Shown here: piece by piece, positions 19,622-28,251 of the stretch
Position numbering within the stretch: position 1 is the first letter of the stretch
Layout: the number at the start of each line of letters is the position of its first letter
DNA from: Chrysophaeum taylorii
Lineage: Eukaryota; Sar; Pelagophyceae; Pelagomonadales; Pelagomonadaceae
NCBI GenBank assembly: GCA_029834535.1
Contig: JAQMWT010000343.1
Span: 1-64,000, forward strand
Direction: 5' to 3'
DNA length: 64,000 nt
Notes under the pieces: model-generated
Told to the model about the DNA's origin: nothing
Seen by the model: the letters and a program-made list of their open reading frames with translations, nothing else
Database searches by the model: none
Position numbers and translations under genes: made by a program

Positions 19622-20599
19622 ACAAGTGCAGGCCAGTAAGTTCACCTAGTCCCAATCTCTAACCCCAGTAAGTTCACCTGGTCCCAGTAAGTTTCATATA
19701 AGTTCACCTGGTCAGTAAGTTCACCTAGCTCACACCAACTCCTTTGAGCTCGTCGCTCTCGCCTCCGCCAATCTAAGCTGCTTTGATCCGCACGCGCCGC
19801 CAACCTTTGAGTTTACTCTAAAAACCCTTTACTCTAAAATCCCCAGTATGTTCACCTGGTCCCAGTTTCACCTGGTCACTCAGTTCACCTAGTCCCAATC
19901 TCAAACCCCAGTAAGTTCACCTGGTCCCAGTAAGTTCACCTACAGTGCGCGTGTAGACGCCGGGAGGGGGCTTATCGGTATTGCGCAGCACGTGTGGGGT
20001 AGGGTGGAGTCGTCGACCCAGATGAGTATATCCTCGGGGATGCCGATCGACAGAGAGCCACGTAGAGCTGGACGTGGCAGAAGACGGGCTTGGGAAAGAG
20101 GACGCCGACCTCGCGGGGCGTCTGGCCCTGGCTCTTGTTGATCGTTTGGCGTAGGCGGGCCTTAAGGGATACAGGTTGGAGGAGCCTCGGTGACAACGAC
20201 ACGATCGATCATGTATCTGGTACCATTGCAGTGGCCATGCGACGGGTCGAGGTTGCGAAGACATTAAGCTCGCGATCAAAGTCAGCATGCCGTTGGTTTT
20301 CAGGGAGTTGAAAACTCTACTGTAAAGAGCGAGGCGTCGTCTTCCGACCCAACCTAGTCGGCCGAAAAGAACTCCGACGCCTCGTCTCCGGGAAAAAAAG
20401 GCCGAAGTCATGCGCGCGTTGTCAGCATCGACAACATCGTTTCGACGGGGCGTGAGAATGGCGCGCCGAAAGAGCCGCCGCGGGTCGTGGAAATAGTCTG
20501 CGAGGTCGCCGTAGACGGCTTGGTGGATCACTGTCTCGCTCTCGCGCCTACTTGATCCTTACTCTCGCGCCTACCTTATCCTTACCCTAAATCGAGGGA
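19622..20599 (-). mobile_element. Helitron-derived repeat copy 6 (inverted)
   Basis: Minus-oriented, head-to-tail with copy 5 through the usual linker. It gives the longest helicase-derived frame of the family on the minus strand (20531 down to 19917), beginning with the AVYGDLADYFHDPRRLFRR and AILTPRRNDVVDADN segments, then drifting out of the helicase frame. TINKSQGQT and PKPVFCHVQLYVALC lie near 20060-20160. Confidence 0.75.
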
Positions 20600-20685
20600 C
20601 AAACCCCCCTCTTAGCAGTCCTAACTACTAATCGACAGATGTTTGTCTGTTTGTTTGTTTGTCTGTCTGTCTGTCTCTCTGTTTG

Positions 20686-21666
20686 TCCCTCGATTTAGGG
20701 TAAGGATCAGGTGGGCCCGCGAGCCACACATTGATCCTCCAAGCCGTCTACGGCGACCTCGCAGACTATTTCCACGACCCGCGGCGGCTCTTTCAGCGCG
20801 CCATTCTCACGCCCCGTCGAAACGATGTTGTCGATGCTGACAACGCGCGCATGACCGCGGCCTTTTTTTCCCGGAGACGAGGCTTCGGAGTTCTTTTCGA
20901 CTGACTAGGCTAGGTCGGAAGACGACGCCTCGCTCTTTACAGTAGAGTTTTCAACTCCCTGAAAACCAACGGCATGCTTTCTTTGATCGCGAGCTTAATG
21001 TCTTCGCAACCTCGACCCGTCGCACGGCCACTGCAACGGTACCAGATACATGATCGATCGTGTCGTTGTCACCGAGGCTCCTCCAACCTGTATCCCGTAA
21101 GGCCCGCCGACGCCAAACGATCACCAAGAGCCAGGGCCAGACGCCCCGCGAGGTCGGCGTCCTCTTGGCGAAGCCCGTCTTCTGCCACGTCCAGCTCTAC
21201 GTGGCTCTCTGTCGATCGGCAACCCCGAGGATATCCTCTTCTGAGTCGACGACTCCACCCTACCCCACACGTGCTGCGCAATACCGATAAGCCCCCTCCC
21301 GGCGTCTACACGCGCACTGTAGTTGAACTTACTGGGACCACGTGAACTTACTGGGGTTTGAGATTGGGACTAGGTGAACTTAGTGACCAGGTGAACTTAC
21401 TGGGACCAAGTGAACTTACTGGGGTTTTTAGAGTGAACGCAAAGGCTAGCGGCGTGTACGGATCAAAGCAGCTTAGATTGGCGGAGGTGAGAGCGACGAG
21501 CTCGAAGGAGAGTGGGGTGAGTGGATGTGAGCACGAGTGGGCTTACGCCGAACTTACTGGGGTTAGAGATTGGGACTAGGTGAACTTACTGGGACCAGGT
21601 GAACTTACTGGGGTTAGAGATTGGGACCAGGTGAACTTACTGGCGAACTTACTGGCCTGCACTTGT
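20686..21666 (+). mobile_element. Helitron-derived repeat copy 7
   Basis: Plus-oriented, facing copy 6 tail-to-tail around a CTAACTACTAATCGACAG/TTTGTCTG spacer (20618-20685). It carries the same helicase relics (here TITKSQGQT and AKPVFCHVQLYVALC) and the AGGTGAACTTACTGGG array, ending CCTGCACTTGT. The carboxy array shares private changes with copy 8 (GAGTGAACGCAAA, GGCGTGTACGG), so copies 7 and 8 are close relatives. Confidence 0.75.
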
Positions 21667-21670
21667 CCTA

Positions 21671-21738
21671 ATCCTAACTACTAATCGACAGATGTTTGTC
21701 TGTTTGTCTGTCTGTCCCTAGATTTAGGTTTAGGGTGG

Positions 21739-21770
<32 letters not shown>

Positions 21771-21795
21771 AACATCTGTCGATTAGTAGTTAGGA
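21671..21795. repeat. Long inverted repeat between copies 7 and 8
   Basis: TCCTAACTACTAATCGACAG, ATGTTTGTCTG and TGTCTGTCCC on the left are mirrored on the right by GGGACAGACAG, CAAACAT and CTGTCGATTAGTAGTTAGGA, around a ~20-bp centre with TTTAGG units. The arms are about 45-55 bp with some length difference in the CTGT runs. It probably arose by inverted duplication of the linker found between the other copies. It could form a hairpin. Confidence 0.75.
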
Positions 21796-21819
21796 TGTCG
21801 ACTGCTAAGAGTTTGTTTG

Positions 21820-22828
21820 TCCCTCGATTTAGGGTAAGGGTCAGGTAGGCGCGAGAGTAAGGATCAGGTAGGCGCGAGAGCCAGACAGTGATCCTCCAAG
21901 CCGTCTACGGCGACCTCGCAGACTATTTCCACGACCCGCGGCGGCGCTTTCAGCGCGCCATTCTCACGCCCCGTCGAAACGATGTTGTCGATGCTGACAA
22001 CGCGCGCATGACTTCGGCCTTTTTTTCCCGGAGACGAGGCGTCGGAGTTCTTTTCGGCCGACTAGGTTGGGTCGGAAGACGACGCCTCGCTCTTTACAGT
22101 AGAGTTTTCAACTCCCTGACAACCAACGGCATGCTGACTTTGATCGCGAGCTTAATGTCTTCGCAACCTCGACCCGTCGCACGGCCACTGCGACGGTACC
22201 AGATACATGATCGATCGTGTCGTTGTCACCGAGGCTCCTCCAACCTGTATCCCTTAAGGCCCGCCTACGCCAAACGATCAACAAGAGCCAGGGCCAGACG
22301 CCCCGCGAGGTCGGCGTCCTCTTTCCCAAGCCCGTCTTCTGCCACGTCCAGCTCGACGTGGCTCTCTGTCGATCGGCAACCCCGAGGATATCCTCTTCTG
22401 GGTCGACGACTCCGCCCTACCCCACACGTGCTGCGCAATATCGACCGATAAGCCCCCTCCCGGCGTCTACACGCGCACTATAGGTGAACTTACTGGGACC
22501 ACGTGAACTTACTGGGGTTTGAGATTGGGACTAGGTGAACTTAGTGACCAGGTGAACTTACTGGGACCAAGTGAACTTACTGGGGTTTTTAGAGTGAACG
22601 CAAATGCTAGCGGCGTGTACGGCTCAAAGCGGCTTAGATTGGCGGAGGTGAGAGCGACGAGCTCGAAGGAGAGTGGGGTGAGTGTGTGTGAGCACGAGTG
22701 GGCTTACGGTGTAAGTTACACCGAACTTACTGGGGTTAGAGATTGGGACTAGGTGAACTTACTGGGACCAGGTGAACTTACTAGGGTTAGAGATTGGGGA
22801 CTAGGTGAACTTACTGGCCTGCACTTGT
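21820..22828 (+). mobile_element. Helitron-derived repeat copy 8
   Basis: Plus-oriented, from TCCCTCGATTTAGGG to CCTGCACTTGT. The helicase frame AVYGDLADYFHDPRR continues from about 21890, and TINKSQGQT with PKPVFCHVQLDVALCRSAT lies near 22275-22370. The 3' terminus is followed by TTAAAGACAAACAAAC, a flank different from the standard linker. A duplicated ATCTGTCGATTAGTAGTTAG (about 22868-22911) and a 150-bp gap then lead to the WD40 gene. Confidence 0.75.
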
Positions 22829-23068
22829 TTAAAGACAAACAAACAGACAGACAGACAAACAAACAAACATCTGTCGATTAGTAGTTAGGATCTGTCGATT
22901 AGTAGTTAGGATCTCGCTAACCCCAGTTTCGGGGTCCGCGGTTCAATGTCGGTGCACCTCGTAGCATGCATACAGCAACCTTGGGCGTTACCACCAGACT
23001 TATCAAAGTTTTGTTCAGACAATTTGATCAATCAATCAAACAATCAATCAATCAACCAATCGGGAGAT

Positions 23069-24220
23069 ATGGCCACGTTCGGGGCGAAAGCGGTGAGTCC
23101 ACTGGAGGCCGTGTCGAGGGCCGAGGAGAAGAGTCGGGACGAACCGACCTACGCGGCGCCGTCGGCGAAAAAAAAGCTCGTCCCGAGCATGTCAATCTCG
23201 GGCCTTGCCGCAGAGGTGTTCAGCATTCGATTCTCGCCCGATGGACGGTACCTGGCCGCGGCCTGTGGCGACGGTGCCGTGCGAGTGTTCAACGCGAGCA
23301 ATGGCGCGCTGTCACACACGATGGTGACGCCCAACTCGACGGCGGGACTTCCGGCGACGATCGCTCGCTTCCGTCCCGTTGGCGCTGCCGACCGAACCAA
23401 GAATGTGCTACTGTCAGGCAACGCGAATGGTGCGATCCAGCACTGGCACGTGACATCCGGAAAGTGCCTCAACTCGCTTTTCGACGGCGACAACCAAATC
23501 TACGCTCTCGACTACGTTCCGAGCGGCGACAAGTTTGCCGCCGCGGGCAAGGAACCCGTCGTCAAGATCTTCGACGAAGATACAAGGAAGCTCGTGGTGA
23601 CGCTCCAAGGCGCGCTTGGGAGCTTTGGAATAGGCCTCAAGGGCGACGCGGGCCATTCGAACCGCATCTTTTCGCTCAAGTGGCATCACAGCGACCCCAA
23701 ACTCCTACTCAGCGGAGGCTGGGACAACACCGTCCAGCTCTGGGATGTGCGCGCCGCCGTCTCGGTGCGGACCATCTACGGCCCGCACTTATGTGGGGAC
23801 GCTCTCGATCTCGACGGCGACGCCCTTTTGACGGGTTCCTGGAAGCCCGTTGACCAACTCCAGATTTGGGACTTAGGCACCGGCAAACTCCGCAGAACGA
23901 TCGACTGGGCGTCTTCGTACATCCAACAACGCGAGCCCTGCATGGTCTACGCCGCCCAGTTCTCCAAGATGAACAATAACGCCGACTACTTGGCAGCGGG
24001 GGGTTCGGGCGCCAACGAGGCACGCGTCTTCGACATGGGCGACGGTTTCAACCTCATCGGCACGGTTACCGGACTCGCGAGGGGCGTCTTCACGCTCGAT
24101 TTTGCGCCCAACGCCCAACGGTTGGCCGTCGCGGGCGGCGATGCGACCATCCGCATCATCGACATCGTCGGCAGCGACGCCTGGGAACTCGAACGACCGG
24201 GCACCGCAGAGAAGCTCTGA
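23069..24220 (+). CDS. WD40-repeat beta-propeller protein
   Basis: 383 residues from ATG at 23069; a longer in-frame Met at 22946 would read through an AATC-rich stretch and is less likely. About seven WD repeats fill the protein: VFSIRFSPDGRYLAAACGDG, IFSLKWHHSDPKLLLSGGWD with NTVQLWDV, DQLQIWDLGTGKLRRT, VFTLDFAPNAQRLAVAGGDA. The N-terminal ~40 residues are charged and probably disordered. No other domain or targeting signal. Exact role not recognised; WD propellers are platforms for protein complexes, and ciliary and trafficking homologues are common in protists. Confidence 0.8.
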   Translation: MATFGAKAVSPLEAVSRAEEKSRDEPTYAAPSAKKKLVPSMSISGLAAEVFSIRFSPDGRYLAAACGDGAVRVFNASNGALSHTMVTPNSTAGLPATIARFRPVGAADRTKNVLLSGNANGAIQHWHVTSGKCLNSLFDGDNQIYALDYVPSGDKFAAAGKEPVVKIFDEDTRKLVVTLQGALGSFGIGLKGDAGHSNRIFSLKWHHSDPKLLLSGGWDNTVQLWDVRAAVSVRTIYGPHLCGDALDLDGDALLTGSWKPVDQLQIWDLGTGKLRRTIDWASSYIQQREPCMVYAAQFSKMNNNADYLAAGGSGANEARVFDMGDGFNLIGTVTGLARGVFTLDFAPNAQRLAVAGGDATIRIIDIVGSDAWELERPGTAEKL

Positions 24221-24693
24221 CTCCTCGATATCTCTCGTAGCACGCTCCATTACGCTCGGCTGCGTATGGCACCCTCCCACTTGGCCTTGTTGTTCTTGAC
24301 GTGGCCTGGCTTTCGACACGCCTCCACCGCCACTTCGGATATATACCACCCGCCAAAATAACGCACGCGACGAGCGCGTTGTTGGGTGAGTTGGCACTTG
24401 GTGGTCTCATAAAAGTCCAGAAAACGGTCTACGGGAGAGTCTCTACACGCACAAGTGGAAGAAGAAGAAGAAGAAGAAGAAGAAAAAGAAGATGATGATG
24501 AAGAAGTGGAGGCGGATCTGGTTTGTGCGAGCGCACCCGCTCTGCGGTGTCCGTTCGTAGCACATGTAGTAGGTTGGGCACTCTCTCTATCGACGCACAG
24601 CCGACGGGGTGTCAGGTGTTGTTGTGTGTCCAAGGGCGTCGAGAGATGAGCTTGTATGCTGCTGGCGCGCGGAGAGAGAGAGAGCGAAGACGA
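24221..24693. other. Gap between convergent WD40 and dynamin genes
   Basis: Contains a GAA-rich run (24457-24500) and a minus-strand frame (about 24250-24440) whose translation includes GGWYISEVAVEACRKPGHVK, which looks protein-like but has no ATG of its own. It could be a stray exon or a relic. Nothing else recognisable. Both neighbouring 3' UTRs must lie here. Confidence 0.3.
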
Positions 24694-27541
24694 CTAATCG
24701 AAAAGGCCCTTGGCATCAATCTTCGATGACGACGAGGACGGCGCGTCGAAGAGGCTGCGCACAAGCGTGATAAAAAAATTGGAAGACGACTCACCCGAAC
24801 TCGTCCGCGTTGCGCGTTCGCGTCGGATTCATTGAGCCCGTCTGCGCGCGCGTTATAGCAGAACCAACAACGAAACGCACGTCATCATCGAACAAGCCTC
24901 CCCCCGAATTGCCGAAGATGCCAGGGTTGTTGCGCGAAGCTGCCGACGCCGCACTGAGGGCGGCCGGGGCGGCGGCCAGGGCCGCGGGAGCGGCAGCCAG
25001 GGCCGCGGGCGCGGCGGCCAGCGCCGCGGGCGCGGCGGCTCGGACTTCCGGCGAGCTGGCGAACTTTATGGCGGCGGGACCCGCAGCGAGAATGTCGTCC
25101 GGGTTCGTGGCTGCGGCGGCGGCAAAGAGATCATCGCGACCACCACCTCGTTGCGAGGAGGAAGGCTCGTACGACGGCTCGTACGACGGCTCGTACGACG
25201 GCTCGTACGACGGATCGGCGCCGCCAAAGAGGTCATCGTCTTCCTGGCGGCCCTTTTGTTGGGGGGGCGGCGGGGGGGCGGTTCTCTTGGAAGCGTGGAG
25301 ATTATGCTCTTGTTGCGGGAAACCGGGGGCGGGGGGCGGCGGCGCGCGGCGCGGCGCGGGCGCCGGCACGGGCGCGCCGGTCGGGGTCGCGAGCGAGATC
25401 TTGGTCAATTCATCCTGGCCCTGGAAAAAGCCGGGGGTGAGCGCTTTTGGGGCCGCGGCGCCATTGGGCCTCGCGGCGACGACGTCTGGCGCGGCAAGGC
25501 GGAGGCTCTCGAGCGCGGCGGTGAGGCGCTTTTCCTTTGCCTTGGCGGCGCGGCGAAGCTCGACGACGGCGGGGTCTTCGCGGAAGAGTCGCGAGAGTTC
25601 GGTCTCGCGGTCGGGGTTGGCGTACTCGGCGGCAAATAAGAAGCATTCCGACTCCAATTCCTTGAGGATGGCGGCGGTGAAGTCGTGCTCGAGGGTCATG
25701 CACACGTTGTCGACGAGGCGCTTCGTCGCCACGTCCCAGTACGCCTGGAGGAGCGTGCACATGTCCTCGACCTTGGACGTGGTGTTGACGCCGTGGGTTT
25801 GCATGTACCACCGGCCTAGCTGGCGCTTGATGTGGGCCTTGGCCGAGTTTCGCGCCTTTTCGTTGGAGGACATGAGGGAGCCGGGCGGCGCGGTCGAGAG
25901 GACGGTCTGGAGCGCGACGTCAAAGTTCTTCAAGCGGATCTGGTTGATGAGCTCGAGCATCGACTCGTTGGTGGTGTAGGGGTCCGACTCTTTTGCAAAC
26001 ACGTCATCCAACTTTTCCTGGACCACGTCCCCGAATTTGTCCATGAGCTGGTGCGCGCGCGTCCTGATCTCCACGGCGAGCGCCGGGTAGTTTGGCGCGA
26101 GCGCTTGCGCGAGGTTGTCCGAAACGCTGCGCGCAGCGGCGACGTACTGCTGGCGGCAGTGCTCGACCCAGGGCCGCCACTGCTCGATATTTTGGACCAT
26201 GAACCCATAAAACACCTGGGAGTTCGTGAACCCGGGGAGTTCGCGGCCCCGAAAGGCCGACATTTCGGCCGTCAGCCGCTCGACAAAGCTGGCCTCCTCG
26301 AACCGCGGTTGCGTCGCCGACACCTCGGCCTTGAGATCGCGGAAGATCGTCTGGGTTTCCCCGAACAACCGCAGCTCGGCGCGCCGCGCCAACATCGCGT
26401 TCCCATAATTCCCGCGGGCCGACTGCCGCAGCAACGTGGTGTACTCGGCGACGACGCGGACGATCTCGGCGCGCATGGCGTTCGCGTCCACCGCCGCCGT
26501 GTGCCCGCCGAGGCGCTCGAAGTCGCGCGCCGCCGCTTCGCGCTGCAGCTGCAGCTCGTACTTGATCGACGGCAGCGCGACCTTGATGCGGTCCACGAGC
26601 AGCGTCGACAAACGCATCGTCAGCGCTCGGACCCCCAGCTTCTTGGGGTCCTCGTTCGACCAGTGGGGATGCCGCCGGAAAAAGTCCGCCTCGGACCGGA
26701 GCGCGTCGGCGAGCGTCGACTTGGCGTCGAGCTCCCGCTGGCTCCGGCACTTGACCATCGCGAATCCCAATCGCAGGGGCTTGCGCTTGTTGGCGAGCAC
26801 CGCCTTGACTTCCTCCTCGGCCCCCGCGTCGACGAGGTCCGGCTTTGTGAGCACGGCGAGCGTGCGCTCGCCCGCCGGATCTGCCCGCGCGGCACGTTCG
26901 AGAATGTCGATCGTCGCGATGTCCTGGTTCGCCGGCATCACGGCCAACACGATAGTCCGCTCCTGACTCAAGTATGCCTCGATCAGCCCGTTCACGTCTT
27001 CCACGACGCTCGCCGACTGACCGCTCACGGCCGTCCGGACGATCCCCGGCAAGTCGAGCAACGTGAGGTCGGGCACGTCGGGCGAGCTCAGCTGGATGAC
27101 GATGCTGTCGCGCGAAAACCCGTTCATCGTGCTCGAGCACAGCACCTGCGTCAGCTGCTCGATGGCCGCGCACAACGACGCCTGGTCCTTCACGTTCCCC
27201 GCCGCCTTGGGCTGCGGGCCCTGCCAGCTCACGCTCGCCCGCGCCGTCCACTCGCTTCCCGGCGGCGTCCGTTTCATGATCAGCTGGGTCGCGCATCGCG
27301 TCACAAGCCCGGACCCACGCGGAAACGGCACCCCGGAGATCATCTCTAGCACGCTCGACTTTCCGGACGACTGGTCGCCTGATACGCACGCTTCATTCAC
27401 GCGCAACAATCTAATCTTCCACGCACCCATGACAGCGATCTGAGGAAGCGGCAAGTCCTGGTGCACCCCATGGGCACGCAACGTGTCGATAAGATCGATG
27501 AACGGCCGCGCCGCAGAAGACAAACTCGCCGCCTCGTCCAT
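24694..27541 (-). CDS. Dynamin-superfamily GTPase, four exons
   Basis: Exons (minus): 27541-27427, 27378-24881, 24841-24795, 24754-24694; 906 residues. The first intron (48 nt, GTGCGT...TATCAG) interrupts the P-loop; removing it restores IAVMGDQSSGKSSVLE. It is a multiple of three without a stop, as is the second (39 nt), so both can be read through. The third (40 nt) leads to the end SSSKIDAKGLFD. GTPase motifs: GDQSSGKSS, T in LVTRCATQL, DLPG, TKPD. The stalk follows, and a GED-like helix lies near 680-720 (EDPAVVELRRAAKAKEKR). No PH domain is visible; the tail is Pro/Ala-rich with four PSYE units and an AAPAAL array. Predicted membrane-fission mechanoenzyme, Mx/dynamin-like. Confidence 0.88.
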
Positions 27542-27654
27542 CTCTCACACCACCACTCGCGCTTCCGAAACCGCGGCGAGGCTCTCCGCCGTTGTTAGGG
27601 TTCGTATAGGTTGTTCAAAGGACGAGGTTTTTTTTTTTTTTTTTTAATGCTGCT

Positions 27655-27990
27655 TGTTGTTGGAAGAGGAAGGGTTTAGGAGTAAACTCGACAAAGGTTA
27701 AAGTACGGAGCGTGCGCGGACAAAAGCAGCTTTTACTAGATTGGCGGGGGTCGATCGATCTGAAAGGGGGTGAGGAGGAGGAGGGACGTTGACGAGGCAA
27801 GCCGATTAGAAGAAGGGTGAGGGAGTAAACTCAACGGAAAGGGGTAGGGGCGCCGCAGATCAGCTGAGGGTAGCCTTGGCCGTTGATTATCTACGCGTCA
27901 AGAAGCGGACACACAATAATCCTACCCCACAAACCCACCCACATCCTTCATGCTCCCCACACACACACCCCTCTTAGCAGTCGACATTTA
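27655..27990 (+). mobile_element. Old, diverged repeat remnant
   Basis: In the 710-bp gap between dynamin and the first K+ channel gene. Positions 27670-27755 match the GC-rich block of the Helitron-derived copies (GTAAACTC...AAAGCAGC...AGATTGGCGG), at clearly lower identity than the eight main copies. The right edge, 27930-27990, is the reverse complement of the TGTCGACTGCTAAGAG end seen at 2786, so two mobile families are fused here. A poly-T run (27629-27646) flanks the left side. Confidence 0.55.
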
Positions 27991-28251
27991 AAGACACACA
28001 ATAATGAGTGACGATGACCGTTGTAGCAAAAATGCTCCAAAAAATTGGGGTAAGGATGAGATGGCGAAGCCCGAAACCGCATCATTTCTGCATAGTTTTG
28101 CCGCAGGGCGTGTCTGTCAGGTCTATATCCTGACGCACAGATGTTATCACTTTATTCCCCCATGGTTTGCGTTCTGTTGAGAGCCAGCCTGCGCGGAAAG
28201 AAAGTGTAGAGGTGTAGGGGGCTTGGGTTCGTCGACAGTTTGGTGAGAACG

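Noticed and set aside
21719-21740. Telomere-like TTTAGGG units (also GATTTAGGGTAAGG at each copy start)
   Set aside because: Only one or two units at each place; no telomeric array, although a subtelomeric location of the repeat clusters cannot be excluded.
22915-22975. tRNA-like stretch (CCCC...GGGG stem and GGTTCAATGTC B-box-like motif)
   Set aside because: The anticodon-type loop has six bases, the T-stem does not pair, and no acceptor stem was found.
25832-27349. 505-codon plus-strand ORF
   Set aside because: Antisense to the dynamin GTPase and stalk, where the minus-strand product is clearly conserved.
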